Below are positions 8,850-18,938 of a DNA stretch of 60,680 nt, in pieces (the first letter of the stretch is position 1; each line of letters opens with the position of its first letter). The notes beneath the pieces are model-generated. The model was given only the letters and a program-made list of their open reading frames with translations. It searched no databases and was not told where the DNA came from. Source of the DNA: Gammaproteobacteria bacterium (GTDB taxonomy: Bacteria; Pseudomonadota; Gammaproteobacteria; Burkholderiales; Gallionellaceae); NCBI GenBank assembly GCA_018820925.1, contig JAHJNJ010000007.1:1-60680 (forward strand), written 5' to 3'. Both the position numbers and the translations under genes were made by a program.

Positions 8850-10103
8850 ATGCAGTTATTCACTTTCGGCATCAACCATCAGACCGCGCCGCTCGCCGTG
8901 CGCGAGCAGATCGCGTTCAATGTCGATACGCTGGATTCCGCGCTGCGCGATCTGGTGGGCAAGGGTGCCGCCAAGGAAGCCACGATCCTCTCCACCTGCA
9001 ACCGCACCGAAATCTATTGCAGCACCAATGCCCCTGTTCATGCTGTGGATTGGCTGGCCGATTATCACCATCTCCCTGTGGCCGAGATCGAACCCTATAT
9101 TTACCGTTTGCCGCAGGAACAGGCGGTAAAACACGCTTTCCGCGTCGCCAGCGGGCTGGATTCCATGGTGCTGGGCGAGCCGCAGATATTGGGCCAGATG
9201 AAGCAGGCCGTGCGCCAGGCCGAGCAGGCGGGCACGCTGGGCTTTCTGCTGCACAAGCTGTTCCAGCGCACCTTTTCGGTCGCCAAGGATGTGCGCACGC
9301 AGACCGAGATCGGCGCGAACCTGGTGTCCATGGCCGCCGCCGCCGTCAAACTCGCCGAACGCATTTTTCCCAGTATCGCCGAGCAACGCATCCTGTTCAT
9401 CGGTGCGGGTGAAATGATCGAACTCAATGCGGTGCACTTCGCCGCCCGCAACCCGCAACGCATCACCGTCGCCAACCGCACGCTGGATCGTGCGCAAGTG
9501 CTGGCGCGGCGCATCAATGGCCATGCCATCACGCTAAGCGAACTGCCGGAACAACTGGCACAGCACGACATCATCGTCACCTGCACTGCCAGCTCTTTGC
9601 CGATACTGGGCAAGGGCATGGTCGAGCGCGCATTGAAACAGCGCAAACACCGCCCGCTGTTCATCGTCGATCTGGCCGTGCCGCGCGATGTGGAAAAGGA
9701 AGTCGCGGAGTTGAGCGATGTATTTCTCTACAGCGTGGACGACTTGTCCGACGTGGTGCGCGACGGGCTGGATGCGCGCCAGGGCGCGGTGAAAGAAGCC
9801 GAAGTCATTATCGACTCGGGCGTGAATGAATTCATCCATTGGATGGAATCGCGCGAAGTGGTTCCGGTCATCCGCAGCCTGCGCGACCACGCCGAACGTC
9901 AACGCCGCCATGAAATGGAAAAGGCCCTGCGTTTGTTGGCCAAGGGAGAAGCGCCGGAAAAAGTCCTGGAATCCCTGAGCATGGGGCTCATCAACAAATT
10001 TTTGCATGCACCGACGCAGGCGCTGAACCAGGCGCAAAGCAGCGAGCGCGATGCATTCCTGGAAGCAGTGCATCGTATCTTCCGTCTGCACGACACCGAA
10101 TGA
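8850..10103 (+). CDS. hemA: Glutamyl-tRNA reductase
   Basis: A 417-residue enzyme that reduces glutamyl-tRNA to glutamate-1-semialdehyde, the first committed step of haem synthesis by the C5 route. The catalytic Cys50 is in [11 protein letters not shown], the N-terminal GINHQTAP signature is intact, a Rossmann NADPH domain follows (IGAGEMIEL), and a C-terminal dimerisation helix closes the protein. Length is normal for the family. A perfect -10 box TATAAT lies at 8805-8810, though a good -35 is not obvious. The stop overlaps the prfA start by ATGA, a pairing of hemA and prfA found in many proteobacteria. Confidence 0.97.
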   Translation: MQLFTFGINHQTAPLAVREQIAFNVDTLDSALRDLVGKGAAKEATILSTCNRTEIYCSTNAPVHAVDWLADYHHLPVAEIEPYIYRLPQEQAVKHAFRVASGLDSMVLGEPQILGQMKQAVRQAEQAGTLGFLLHKLFQRTFSVAKDVRTQTEIGANLVSMAAAAVKLAERIFPSIAEQRILFIGAGEMIELNAVHFAARNPQRITVANRTLDRAQVLARRINGHAITLSELPEQLAQHDIIVTCTASSLPILGKGMVERALKQRKHRPLFIVDLAVPRDVEKEVAELSDVFLYSVDDLSDVVRDGLDARQGAVKEAEVIIDSGVNEFIHWMESREVVPVIRSLRDHAERQRRHEMEKALRLLAKGEAPEKVLESLSMGLINKFLHAPTQALNQAQSSERDAFLEAVHRIFRLHDTE

Positions 10104-11182
10104 AACCGAGTATCTCCACCAAGCTCGCCCAGCTCAGTGAACGGCTGGACGAGATCAACAGCTTGTTGAGCAGCGAAGAGGCGACGCGCGACATGGATGC
10201 GTTTCGCAAGCTCAATCGCGAGCGTGCCGAGATTGAACCGGTGGTCGAGCTTTACCATTCCTACCAATCCTGCGAAGCCGATATTCACACCGCGCAGGAA
10301 ATGGAAAGCGATCCCGAGATGCGCGAATTTGCCGAGGCCGAGATCAAGTCCGGACGCGAGCGTCTGGAACAATTCGAAGTCGAGCTGCAAAAGATGCTGC
10401 TGCCGAAAGACCCCAACGACGAGCGCAACGTCTTTCTCGAAGTGCGCGCCGGCACGGGCGGCGACGAAGCCGCCATTTTTGCGGGCGACATCTTCCGCAT
10501 GTATGTGCGCTTTGCCGAGCGCCGCCGCTGGCAGGTCGAGATCATCTCCGAAAGCCCCGGCGAAATGGGCGGCTACAAGGAAGTCATCGCGCGCATCATC
10601 GGGCAGGGCGCCTATTCGGTGCTGAAATTCGAATCCGGCGCGCACCGCGTGCAGCGCGTGCCCACCACCGAGACGCAAGGCCGTGTCCACACTTCCGCCT
10701 GCACCGTCGCCATCCTGCCGGAAGCCGACGAAGTCGGGGAAGTCGAACTCAATCCGGCCGACCTGCGCATCGACACCTTCCGCGCGTCCGGCGCGGGCGG
10801 CCAGCACATCAACAAAACCGACTCGGCCGTGCGCATCACCCACCTGCCCACCGGCACCGTGGTCGAATGCCAGGACGGGCGCTCGCAACACCAGAACAAG
10901 GCGCAGGCCATGCGCGTGCTGGCGGCACGCATCAAGGACAAACAGGAACAGGCCGCGAACAGCAAAGTTGCCGCCGAGCGCAAATCCCTGGTCGGCAGCG
11001 GCGACCGTTCCGAACGCATCCGCACCTACAATTTTCCGCAAGGCCGCGTCACCGACCACCGCATCAACCTCACGCTGTACAAGATGGACCAGATCATGGA
11101 CGGCGACATCAGCGAACTCACCAACGCGTTGATGGCGGAACATCAAGCCGAGCAACTCGCTTCGCTCTCGGGCGAAGGCTGA
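10100..11182 (+). CDS. prfA: Peptide chain release factor 1
   Basis: A 360-residue class I release factor that reads UAA and UAG. The GGQ motif (Gly-Ala-Gly-Gly-Gln-His) lies near residues 233-235 and catalyses peptidyl-tRNA hydrolysis. The codon-reading tripeptide is Pro-Thr-Thr in RVPTTETQG, the PxT form that marks RF1 rather than the Ser-Pro-Phe of RF2. The ATG overlaps the hemA stop, so translation is probably coupled. The gene that methylates its GGQ glutamine, prmC, follows after 132 bases. Confidence 0.97.
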   Translation: MKPSISTKLAQLSERLDEINSLLSSEEATRDMDAFRKLNRERAEIEPVVELYHSYQSCEADIHTAQEMESDPEMREFAEAEIKSGRERLEQFEVELQKMLLPKDPNDERNVFLEVRAGTGGDEAAIFAGDIFRMYVRFAERRRWQVEIISESPGEMGGYKEVIARIIGQGAYSVLKFESGAHRVQRVPTTETQGRVHTSACTVAILPEADEVGEVELNPADLRIDTFRASGAGGQHINKTDSAVRITHLPTGTVVECQDGRSQHQNKAQAMRVLAARIKDKQEQAANSKVAAERKSLVGSGDRSERIRTYNFPQGRVTDHRINLTLYKMDQIMDGDISELTNALMAEHQAEQLASLSGEG

Positions 11183-11314
11183 GATCGCCCGCAAGGCATA
11201 TTGGCCGTTTGGCATGTTGCCCCTGACTCAAGAGCAAGTTAGTTGGCATTCATCTCACCCTTCGATCTTCGATTTCAGACACCTGTATAAGCCGCTCCTG
11301 CCGTGACCATTAAC

Positions 11315-12190
11315 ATGCAACGCAATCTCTCTTCTCTTTTGACGCAAGACAAAGCCAGGCTGGAAACTGCATTGGGCCTGGATTCCGGCACGTCGCGTAT
11401 TGAGGTGCAGATGTTGTTGCAGTCTGTCCTGAAAGTCCCGCGTTCCTATTTGCTGGCGCATCCGGAGCAGGTGTTGAATGCGGCACAGCGCGCGGCCTAT
11501 GACAACCTGTTGCAGCGCCGCTTGCAGGGCGAGCCTGTTGCCCACATTTTGGGTGAGCGGGAGTTTTTCGGATTGAGTTTCAGGGTGACGCCTGGCACAT
11601 TGATCCCGCGACCGGAGACGGAGTTGCTGGTGGAGCTGGCGTTGAAATACTTGACTTCACCCCAGCCCTCTCCAGAGAAAGGAGAGGGCATTCGCGTGCT
11701 GGATCTGGGCACAGGCAGCGGTGCGATTGCCTTGTCCATCGCGCATTCCAGACCGGATGTGGCGGTGATGGCAGTCGATGCTTCGGAAGCGGCTTTGGAA
11801 GTTGCACGCGAGAATGCGCAACGACTGGGCATCGCCAATGTGCGCTTCCTGCAAAGCGACTGGTTCTCGGCGTTGGCAGGACAGCGCTTTGACCTGATCG
11901 TTTCCAACCCGCCCTATATCGCGGCAGGTGATGCGCACCTCACGCAGGGCGATGTACGCTTCGAGCCGATGTCGGCGCTGGCTTCCGGCGTAGACGGATT
12001 GGACGATATCCGCAGCATTGCCGGCCAGGCGGGGGCTTATCTTGAGCATGGCGCTTGGCTATTGCTGGAGCACGGTTACGATCAGGCCGCGCAAGTACGT
12101 GATCTTTTGCAAATGAATGGATTCATCGCGGTGTTTTCTGCAAAAGATATAGCCGGGATAGACCGTGTCAGTGGCGGGGAAAAGCCGTGA
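11315..12190 (+). CDS. prmC: Release factor glutamine methyltransferase
   Basis: A 291-residue SAM-dependent enzyme that methylates the GGQ glutamine of release factors. It has a helical N-terminal domain, the SAM-binding LDLGTGSGAIAL and the catalytic NPPY in IVSNPPYI. The ATG at 11315 is chosen because it gives the usual N-terminus; a GTG at 11303 is also in frame, and neither has a strong SD. Odd feature: just before the SAM motif the protein carries an extra Thr-Ser-Pro-Gln-Pro-Ser-Pro-Glu-Lys-Gly-Glu-Gly, encoded by a palindromic repeat inserted in frame (see 11665-11689). It probably forms a surface loop. Confidence 0.93.
   Translation: MQRNLSSLLTQDKARLETALGLDSGTSRIEVQMLLQSVLKVPRSYLLAHPEQVLNAAQRAAYDNLLQRRLQGEPVAHILGEREFFGLSFRVTPGTLIPRPETELLVELALKYLTSPQPSPEKGEGIRVLDLGTGSGAIALSIAHSRPDVAVMAVDASEAALEVARENAQRLGIANVRFLQSDWFSALAGQRFDLIVSNPPYIAAGDAHLTQGDVRFEPMSALASGVDGLDDIRSIAGQAGAYLEHGAWLLLEHGYDQAAQVRDLLQMNGFIAVFSAKDIAGIDRVSGGEKP
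11665..11689 (+). repeat. Palindromic repeat inserted in frame in prmC
   Basis: GCCCTCTCC at 11665-11673 pairs perfectly with GGAGAGGGC at 11681-11689 around a 7-base loop. The surrounding CACCCCAG resembles the intergenic C/G-rich repeat downstream of moeA. It adds about 12 codons to prmC without shifting the frame. Confidence 0.7.
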
Positions 12191-12370
12191 TATACCTGAA
12201 ATGACAAGGGAAGTGGCAAAATCTATGAAGAGTGTGGGGTGAAAGGTATAGGCCGATATATAGGCCATTTGGCATATATGCAACCCGGGAACACGCCCCT
12301 ACAATCGCTCCTGAGTTGTTAGAGCCTTGAGTTGCAACCAACTCAATCTTTCATACTCTCCTCCTATTCT

Positions 12371-12398
12371 GGGCCATCGCAAGGTGGCCCGTTTTTTT
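12371..12398 (+). terminator. Terminator after prmC
   Basis: GGGCCATC at 12371-12378 pairs with GGTGGCCC at 12383-12390 (one G-T pair) around GCAA, then G and seven T. It lies between the convergent prmC and argH genes and terminates the plus-strand transcript. The 180 bases before it (12191-12370) show no gene. Confidence 0.85.
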
Positions 12399-12418
12399 GC
12401 CTGCGATTTCGTAGCAGG

Positions 12419-13810
12419 CTAGGCGGATAGCAGTTTGCGGGCGCGGGCGATGGCGGCTTCCACTTGCTGGGGTGCGGTACCGCCGGTGTGGTTGCGTGCG
12501 GCGAGTGAGCCTTCCAGTGTCAGCACCGCGTAGATGTCATCCGTAATGAGATCGGAGAATTGCTGCAGTTCGTCCAGCTTGAGTTCCGCCAGGTCGCAGC
12601 CTTTGTGTTCGGCATGGCGCACTGCCAAAGCCACCGCCTCGTGCGCATCGCGGAATGGCAAACCCTTCTTCACCAGATAATCGGCCAAATCGGTTGCCGT
12701 GGCGTAGCCCTGCAATGCGGCGCGGCGCATTGCTTCCGGCTTGACGGTGATGCCGCTCATCATGTCGGCGTAGATGCGCAAGGTCTGCGTGAGCGTATCC
12801 ACCGTGTCGAACAGCGGTTCCTTGTCTTCCTGGTTGTCCTTGTTGTAGGCCAGCGGCTGGCCCTTCATCAGCGTGAGCAGTGCGACCAGATGGCCGTTTA
12901 CGCGGCCGGTCTTGCCGCGCACCAGTTCCGGCACGTCGGGGTTCTTTTTCTGCGGCATGATGCTTGATCCGGTGCAGAAGCGGTCGGCGATATCGATAAA
13001 GCCGAAACGCGGGCTCATCCACAAAATCAATTCTTCCGACAAACGCGACAGATGCGTCATGACCAGTGCGGCGGCGGCGGTGAATTCGATGGCGAAATCG
13101 CGGTCGGACACGGCGTCCAGCGAGTTCTGGCACACTGCCTCGAATCCCAGCAATTCGGCCACCAGCTCGCGTTTGATCGGATAGCTGGTGCCGGCCAGGG
13201 CAGCCGCACCCAGCGGCAGGCGGTTCACGCGATGGCGCGCATCGCGAAAACGTTCCACATCGCGCTGGCACATTTCGAAATACGCCATCAGGTGATGGGC
13301 AAAACTGACCGGCTGCGCGACTTGCAAATGGGTGAAGCCGGGCAGGATGGTATGCGTGTGGTGATGGGCCAGATCAAGCAGGGCTGTTTGCAGCTCTTTG
13401 AGCAGTCCGCTGATGTCGTCGATGGCGCTGCGCAGATACAGCCTGATGTCGGTCGCCACCTGGTCGTTGCGCGAACGCCCGGTATGCAGACGCTTGCCCG
13501 CATCGCCGACCAGGGTGGTGAGACGCTTTTCGATGTTCAGGTGCACGTCTTCCAGATCGAGTTGCCACTCGAAATCGCCGCTGATGATCTCGTTCTCGAT
13601 CTGCGCCAAGCCGCGCTGGATGTCTTTCAGGTCCTGCGCGCCGATGATGTTGCAGCTGGCAAGCATTTGCGCATGCGCCAAAGAGCCCTGGATATCGAAC
13701 AGCGCCAGACGCTTGTCGAAATCCACCGAAGCGGTATAACGCTTGACCAGTTCTGCCACGGGTTCGTTGAAGCGTCCCGACCACGTTTGATTGTCTTGCA
13801 TCGTTGCCAT
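12419..13810 (-). CDS. argH: Argininosuccinate lyase
   Basis: A 463-residue enzyme that splits argininosuccinate into arginine and fumarate, the last step of arginine synthesis. The fumarase/aspartase superfamily signature [12 protein letters not shown] is at about 281-292, and the HTGRSRNDQ block is intact. The start at 13810 (Met-Ala-Thr-Met-Gln-Asp) gives the family's usual N-terminus; 21 further in-frame codons upstream are not expected to be translated. It is divergent from the histidine kinase gene with only 36 bases between the start codons, so promoters must overlap the coding ends. The same neighbours occur in Pseudomonas. Confidence 0.96.
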   Translation of the reverse strand: MATMQDNQTWSGRFNEPVAELVKRYTASVDFDKRLALFDIQGSLAHAQMLASCNIIGAQDLKDIQRGLAQIENEIISGDFEWQLDLEDVHLNIEKRLTTLVGDAGKRLHTGRSRNDQVATDIRLYLRSAIDDISGLLKELQTALLDLAHHHTHTILPGFTHLQVAQPVSFAHHLMAYFEMCQRDVERFRDARHRVNRLPLGAAALAGTSYPIKRELVAELLGFEAVCQNSLDAVSDRDFAIEFTAAAALVMTHLSRLSEELILWMSPRFGFIDIADRFCTGSSIMPQKKNPDVPELVRGKTGRVNGHLVALLTLMKGQPLAYNKDNQEDKEPLFDTVDTLTQTLRIYADMMSGITVKPEAMRRAALQGYATATDLADYLVKKGLPFRDAHEAVALAVRHAEHKGCDLAELKLDELQQFSDLITDDIYAVLTLEGSLAARNHTGGTAPQQVEAAIARARKLLSA

Positions 13811-13846
13811 GTCTTGTCCAGAATGAGGGGCTATTGAAAGGTCAAT

Positions 13847-14890
13847 ATGCCGGAGATACGCAGTATAAATCAAAACAATCAGCCCAAGCTGCTGCCCGAC
13901 TTCCGCAATCTGGGCACCGTGTTGCGTATTGTGCTGCTGGTGAACGGCATTGCCCTGCTCGGGGCGTTGTCACAGGCCACTTCTTTTGCGGGCTTGCAGA
14001 ATAGTCTGCTGCAAGGCTCCGTGCTGCTGCAACCCGCCCTCTTAACCAGTCTGCTGCTGTTATACGCACTTAACCCTTTCCTGATGAGAGTGCCATATTG
14101 GCAAGGCGGTGTGGCCGTGGTCGCGGCAGTGACGGCAATCACAATAATGCTCGATGAACTCGGCGGAAATTTGCTCTTTGAACTGGATGGCGCGGGCGTG
14201 TTCCGCTATACGCGGCATGCTTTGGTGGGTATCGCCATCTCGCTGATATTGCTGGCATACTTCCGGTTGCGTATCCAGTCGCTGTCCCCCGCGAAACACG
14301 AGGCGCGGCTGCAGGCGCTGCAGGCGCGCATCCGCCCGCATTTCTTGTTCAACACCATCAATGCCGTGCTGAGCATCGTGCGTGCCGACCCCAAGCGGGC
14401 GGAGACTGCGCTGGAAGATATGGCGGACTTGTTTCGCATGGCGATGTCCGAGTCGCATGAAATGGTTGAGTTGGCCAAGGAAGTGGCACTGGCGCGGCAA
14501 TATCTGGGACTCGAGGCGTTGCGCCTGGGAGAGCGGCTTCAGGTTCACTGGGATACGCAGAACATGCCGACGGACGCGCTCATTCCTCCGTTGATATTGC
14601 AGCCGCTGTTGGAGAATGCCGTTTATCACGGTATTGAGCCGCTACCCCAAGGGGGAATTATAGGTGTGCAGTTATATGTGGATAAAGACGAATTGCATCT
14701 GAAAGTGAGCAACCCGGCACAAGCGCATACCGAAGCGCACGCCAACGGCAACAAAATGGCGCTTTCCAATATTCGCGAAAGGCTGGCTTTGCTATTTGAT
14801 GTCGAAGCGCAGTATCAGGTTGAGAGTGATGCGAACCAGTATCAGGTACATATCATTGTTCCCTATGTCGTAAAAGGGCAGACAACATGA
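13847..14890 (+). CDS. algZ: LytS/AlgZ-type membrane histidine kinase
   Basis: A 347-residue sensor with four predicted membrane helices (about 24-45, 62-80, 86-102 and 120-142) and a His_kinase domain of the LytS/AlgZ/FimS class. The phospho-accepting His lies in [14 protein letters not shown] near residue 165; the HATPase N-box region has [14 protein letters not shown]. It lacks a large periplasmic sensor. GAAAGG precedes the ATG. The stop overlaps the response regulator start by ATGA. The symbol rests on family and on the argH neighbour, as in Pseudomonas; alginate itself is not implied. Confidence 0.85.
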   Translation: MPEIRSINQNNQPKLLPDFRNLGTVLRIVLLVNGIALLGALSQATSFAGLQNSLLQGSVLLQPALLTSLLLLYALNPFLMRVPYWQGGVAVVAAVTAITIMLDELGGNLLFELDGAGVFRYTRHALVGIAISLILLAYFRLRIQSLSPAKHEARLQALQARIRPHFLFNTINAVLSIVRADPKRAETALEDMADLFRMAMSESHEMVELAKEVALARQYLGLEALRLGERLQVHWDTQNMPTDALIPPLILQPLLENAVYHGIEPLPQGGIIGVQLYVDKDELHLKVSNPAQAHTEAHANGNKMALSNIRERLALLFDVEAQYQVESDANQYQVHIIVPYVVKGQTT

Positions 14891-15651
14891 ACGACACGAT
14901 AACCTTGCCCCTCAATGTATTCATCGTCGATGACGAGCCTCCCGCACGCAATCGTCTCAAGGAGCTGTTGGCCGATTGTGCCCTCCAGTTTCCGTTGCAA
15001 CTGGTGGGCGAAGCGGCCAATGGTCAGGAAGCGCTGGACAAACTCGCCGAGACGCCGGCCGAGGTCGTGCTGATGGATATACGCATGCCGCAAATGGACG
15101 GCATCGAGCTTGCCCGCCACCTGAACCGGCTCGAGCATCCACCCGTTATCATTTTCACCACTGCCTATGATGCCTACGCCATACAGGCATTCGAGCAGCA
15201 CGCCATCGACTACCTGCTCAAGCCGATCCGGTTGGGGCGCCTGTTCGACGCGCTTTCGCGGGCGCGCGATGCCGTGCCGATCCGTACCGAAGTGCTGCAG
15301 GAGTTGACCCCCGAGCCGCGCGGCAACCTTTCCACCCACGAACGCGGTAGAGTGCTGCTGATACCCATTGAGCAGGTACTTTACTTGCGGGCCGAATTGA
15401 AATACGTCACCGTGCGGACTGCGGAGCGCGAATACCTCATTGAGGAATCGCTCACCGCACTGGAAAAAGAATACGCAACCCGCTTTGTGCGCATTCATCG
15501 CAATTGCCTCGTGGCAAAAAATGCCATCGCCGGATTTGAAAAAGGCGGGGAAGAAGGCGAGAGCGGCTGGCTGATGAAGTTGAAAGGGCTGGACGAAAAA
15601 CTGCCGATCAGCCGCAGGCAACTATCTGTCGTTAAGGAACAAGGAAAATAA
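14887..15651 (+). CDS. algR: LytTR-family response regulator
   Basis: A 254-residue DNA-binding regulator. The receiver domain has the acidic pair in FIVDDEPPAR, the phosphorylated Asp64 in VLMDIRMPQMDG and Lys in LLKPIRLGRL. The C-terminal LytTR domain (about 150-250) has RFVRIHRNCLVAK and ends in the usual ISRRQL. It is translationally coupled to the kinase by ATGA and should be phosphorylated by it. In pseudomonads the homologue controls alginate, pili and virulence; the target genes here are unknown. Confidence 0.88.
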   Translation: MNDTITLPLNVFIVDDEPPARNRLKELLADCALQFPLQLVGEAANGQEALDKLAETPAEVVLMDIRMPQMDGIELARHLNRLEHPPVIIFTTAYDAYAIQAFEQHAIDYLLKPIRLGRLFDALSRARDAVPIRTEVLQELTPEPRGNLSTHERGRVLLIPIEQVLYLRAELKYVTVRTAEREYLIEESLTALEKEYATRFVRIHRNCLVAKNAIAGFEKGGEEGESGWLMKLKGLDEKLPISRRQLSVVKEQGK

Positions 15652-15655
15652 TCCG

Positions 15656-16348
15656 ATGCGCGTACTAATTATTGAAGACAACCGGGATCTGGCATCCAAT
15701 ATGTTCGACTTCCTGGAAGCCAAGGGACATGTGGTGGATGCGGCGGGTGACGGCATTACCGGCATGCATCTGGCGCTGGTCAACCAATATGATGCGATTG
15801 TGCTCGATCTGACCCTGCCGGGAATGGACGGTATTACGTTGTGCCGCAAGCTGCGCGAAGAGGGCGGCAAGGACACACCGATCCTGATGGTTACGGCACG
15901 CGATTCGCTGGACGACAAAATCGCCGGACTGGAAGCGGGGGCGGACGATTACCTGGTCAAACCTGCCGAACTGCGCGAGATTGAGCTGCGTTTGCGCGTG
16001 CTGTTCCGGCGCAGCGGTGAATACACGCAAAAACAGAAGAAGATGGTGATCGACGACCTCACGCTTGATACCAATACTTGCTCGGTGCGGCGCGGAGACA
16101 AGGTGATTGAATTGCCGCCCATTCCCTACAAGATACTTGAAACGCTCATGTCGCGTTCGCCGCAGGTGGTGAACCGCGAGGATATTGAGCAAGTGGTGTG
16201 GGGTGAAGGGCGGCCGGATAGCGACTCGCTGCGCGCGCACGTGCATCTGCTCAGAGACCTCATCGATAAGCCGTTCCCGCGGAAATTGCTGCGCACGATG
16301 CGCGGATTCGGTTATCAACTGGTCAGCCCGGATGTTCCCGACCAATAG
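15656..16348 (+). CDS. OmpR/PhoB-family response regulator
   Basis: A 230-residue regulator starting 4 bases after the LytTR regulator. The receiver has Glu-Asp at residues 7-8, the phosphorylated Asp51 in IVLDLTLPG and Lys in DYLVKPAEL. The C-terminal winged helix (about 130-225) ends in LLRTMRGFGYQLV, the classic recognition-wing pattern. The kinase gene begins inside its end (17-base overlap), so the pair is co-translated. The inducing signal and targets cannot be read from sequence. Having two complete two-component systems back to back suggests a shared transcript. Confidence 0.92.
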   Translation: MRVLIIEDNRDLASNMFDFLEAKGHVVDAAGDGITGMHLALVNQYDAIVLDLTLPGMDGITLCRKLREEGGKDTPILMVTARDSLDDKIAGLEAGADDYLVKPAELREIELRLRVLFRRSGEYTQKQKKMVIDDLTLDTNTCSVRRGDKVIELPPIPYKILETLMSRSPQVVNREDIEQVVWGEGRPDSDSLRAHVHLLRDLIDKPFPRKLLRTMRGFGYQLVSPDVPDQ

Positions 16349-17633
16349 CCTGCGCTACCGCGTTGCCTTTTATTACGCCCTGTTCGGGGCGGGACTCAGT
16401 ATTCTGCTTTCCACGGGCGTTTACCTGACCATACAGGAGATTGGCCACCGGCTCATGGATCAGATATTGGTGGGGGAGTTGTTCGAGCATGCCAGCGAAG
16501 ATGTGTTTGTGCCGCCGAACATCAAATCCATCAGGGGCTATATTCTCTCCAAGGCGCAAACCAGCAATAACATTCCTCCCGAAATCATCAAGCTCCAGCC
16601 GGGAAAGTACAACGTTCACATCGGCAAGGCCGACTACCGAACCCTGGTTGCCGATGTGGGGGATGCGCGCTATTTCATGCTGTTCAATTCGGTGAGCCAG
16701 CATTATCAGGAAGCGGTTTTCTTAAACTACATGGTGTATTTCGCCATATTCATGATTATCAGTTCGTCTATCGGCGGAGTATTGCTGGCGAAGCGCGTCA
16801 CCGCATCGGTGTCCCGTCTGGCCAGGCAGGTTGGTCAGGCAAGGCCGGGCGATACTGAACTGTCCCTGGTCGAATTGACCAGCAACGATGAAGTTGGGGA
16901 ACTGGCGCGCGCATTTGATCGCTATCTCAGCCGCTTGCGAAAATTCATCGAACGGGAGAATTACTTCACAGCAGACGTGAGCCATGAATTGCGTACACCG
17001 CTGGCCATTGTGCTGGGGACAGTCGAAGTGCTGGAGCAGGACGACACGCTTTCAGAAAAACAACAGGAGCGCCTCGCGCGCATCCGGCGCGCCGCACAGG
17101 ATATGATCGACCTGACGGCGGCCTTGTTGCTGATGGCGCGGGAGCGCCAGAACGATACGGAAGAGCAACCTTGTAATGTTGCCGAAGTGGCGCTTGCCTG
17201 TATCGAAAAACACCGCCACTTGATCGGTGATCGCCCGATTCGCATGGAAGTGGAATTGGCGGCAGATCCGGATCTGGTAGTCGAACGCCCGCTGCTTGAG
17301 ATCGTCATCGGCAACCTGATCCGAAATGCGCTGTTCAACACCAAGTCCGGTGTCGTCACGTTCCGGCTCGAAGCCACACGTCTTGTGGTTCGGGATACCG
17401 GTGTCGGGATGCGACCGGAGGAATTGGCCCGGGCACTCGAACGCTATTACAAGGGCGCATCCAGCGCCGGGGCGGGCGTTGGCCTGTCGCTGGTGAAACG
17501 AATCTGCGACCGTTACGGTTGGCGCATCTCTCTGGAAAGTCAGGAAGGCCGGGGCACAATGGCGGAGATCGATTTTTCCGAGCGCCGGAGCACGAGCCGC
17601 ACTTTTGCCAACGAAAGTGAAGTAGACCAGTAA
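16332..17633 (+). CDS. Sensor histidine kinase (HAMP-HisKA-HATPase)
   Basis: A 433-residue partner of the OmpR-type regulator. It has a membrane helix at about 12-34, a roughly 95-residue periplasmic domain, a second helix at about 132-153, HAMP (155-205), HisKA with the phospho-accepting His218 in ADVSHELRTPLAI, and HATPase with N-box (IGNLIRNALFNT) and G-boxes (VRDTGVGM, AGVGLSLVKRI). The start at 16332 gives a proper N-terminal membrane helix and overlaps the regulator by 17 bases. A longer upstream reading in the same frame overlaps the regulator by 160 bases and is implausible. Confidence 0.92.
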   Translation: MFPTNSLRYRVAFYYALFGAGLSILLSTGVYLTIQEIGHRLMDQILVGELFEHASEDVFVPPNIKSIRGYILSKAQTSNNIPPEIIKLQPGKYNVHIGKADYRTLVADVGDARYFMLFNSVSQHYQEAVFLNYMVYFAIFMIISSSIGGVLLAKRVTASVSRLARQVGQARPGDTELSLVELTSNDEVGELARAFDRYLSRLRKFIERENYFTADVSHELRTPLAIVLGTVEVLEQDDTLSEKQQERLARIRRAAQDMIDLTAALLLMARERQNDTEEQPCNVAEVALACIEKHRHLIGDRPIRMEVELAADPDLVVERPLLEIVIGNLIRNALFNTKSGVVTFRLEATRLVVRDTGVGMRPEELARALERYYKGASSAGAGVGLSLVKRICDRYGWRISLESQEGRGTMAEIDFSERRSTSRTFANESEVDQ

Positions 17634-18242
17634 CGGTCAAGACGATTGGCCGCCCACTCATGCGGGCCGCAAAAACATAGACTGAATATTCCAGCCGCAT
17701 CTGGACTCTGAAGCAGATTTTCAGGGCAATTTCATTATTGATGGTTCATCCGGCTCTTGCGTGGGTAAAGACCAGATTAGTCAGCAGTTCGAAAACCATA
17801 GCATCTCGCTGAGTGTACCCCCACCCATCAACAGGTAAGCAGCAGGTTTTGCATGTTGAGACGTTGCATTGAGCCTGACGCACACTTCCCAATCGGGTGG
17901 CGCATGGGACGAAGTTGGCGGTACAGTGGCGGCAGGCAAGGATGCCAGCACCCTGCTGCTGGAAGCGTTGTTTTAATGTTGTAGCAGACTTTCGAACCCG
18001 TGGTGGTTTGCTGAAAAAGTTCAGGTTTCCGGTTCTCTGCAGAACAGACAGTGTTGCAGAGAATCGGGGAACCATGGCCGATCCATCACATAACGGAGCA
18101 TCATGACAGCACAAATAGGGGGGGAGACTTCGATCTGGCCTTTCAACACATAGTCATGCTGTGTGGTGGAATACAGGGAGCGGTCTCCTCGTTTTGGGTT
18201 CGCGAGGTTTGATCAGTCGCGGAAACCCTTGGGAGGTTCACC
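17634..18242 (+). other. Gene-poor stretch upstream of the cytochrome locus
   Basis: This stretch of about 600 bases has no convincing gene. A 122-codon frame on the minus strand (17746-18114) is Cys-rich but has no SD, no recognisable family and unnatural composition. The only structure seen is the hairpin element at 18121-18190. The last 15 bases hold the SD of the first cytochrome gene. Confidence 0.6.
18121..18190 (+). other. Structured element A (GGGGAGAC...GTCTCC), 5' of the cytochrome locus
   Basis: GGGGAGACTTCG opens the element and GCGGTCTCC closes it; GGAGAC at 18123-18128 pairs with GTCTCC at 18183-18188. An inner hairpin ACACA/TGTGT holds a 9-base loop. A second element with the same ends and length lies at 24764-24834, past the other end of the cytochrome locus. 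It could be an RNA leader structure, an attenuator or a repeat. It lies 53 bases before the first cytochrome start. Confidence 0.45.
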
Positions 18243-18938
18243 ATGAAGTGTAAATATAATTTTGAGTACATGCAGATGCGTGCATTGTTTGCATTATTCG
18301 GCATGCTATTCATGTCGCCAATTTACGCCGAAGCCATGCCGCCAAACGCAGCTGCCGCATCGGAAGTTGCGGCGACACCGGAAGCGCCTGCGGTTGCCCT
18401 TTCGCCTTTTGAAGAACGGCTGCAACTGTGCGCCGGCTGTCATAACCCGGACGGCAATAGCATCATTCCCGAAAATCCGAAACTGGCCGGTCTGGATAAA
18501 AAATACATTCGCCGTCAGTTGGAGGCCTTCAAGGGTGGGGATCGGACAAATCCAACCATGAGTTCCATCATCACGATGGTCGATCCGAAGGAATTCGAGG
18601 ATTTGGCAGACTTTTTCAGCAAGCAGAAACGTACGGTCGGCACTTCCGACAAGGCCGACCTGCTGGGGCAGGGCAGACAGGTATTCGAAGAAGGCGTCAT
18701 TGGAACCGGCGCCCCGGCCTGCATGGGCTGTCACGGAGAAGACGGCAGCGGCGATGCCAAATTTCCGCGCTTGAATGGTCAGAATGCGCAGTACGTCGTC
18801 AATCAACTGATGAATTTCAAGAGCGGAACACGCGCCAACGATGCCAAGGGCCTGATGCGGGCCGTGGCCAAGCGCCTGAACGAACAGGAAATGGCAGCCG
18901 TGGCCGAGTACATGTCAACCTTGAAGGAAGCCGAATAA
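18243..18938 (+). CDS. Diheme c-type cytochrome, copy A1
   Basis: A 231-residue exported cytochrome of the c4-like type with two haem sites, CAGCH (Cys63-His67) and CMGCH (Cys159-His163). The N-terminus has a signal-like hydrophobic stretch ending Ile-Tyr-Ala-Glu and an Ala/Glu/Pro-rich linker before the first haem domain. GGGAGG precedes the ATG. The stop TAA shares its last A with the next gene's ATG (TAATG), so A1 and B1 are coupled. It is a paralogue of the product at 21547-22296, with a near-identical last 50 residues. Likely a periplasmic electron shuttle. Confidence 0.9.
   Translation: MKCKYNFEYMQMRALFALFGMLFMSPIYAEAMPPNAAAASEVAATPEAPAVALSPFEERLQLCAGCHNPDGNSIIPENPKLAGLDKKYIRRQLEAFKGGDRTNPTMSSIITMVDPKEFEDLADFFSKQKRTVGTSDKADLLGQGRQVFEEGVIGTGAPACMGCHGEDGSGDAKFPRLNGQNAQYVVNQLMNFKSGTRANDAKGLMRAVAKRLNEQEMAAVAEYMSTLKEAE

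Noticed and set aside
11195-12290. TTTGGCAT motifs before and after prmC as sigma-54 promoters
   Set aside because: The GG to GC distance is 6-7 bases rather than the required 10.
17746-18114. A 122-codon frame on the minus strand upstream of the cytochrome locus
   Set aside because: No SD, odd Cys-rich composition and no recognisable family; overlaps a competing short plus-strand frame. Treated as non-coding.
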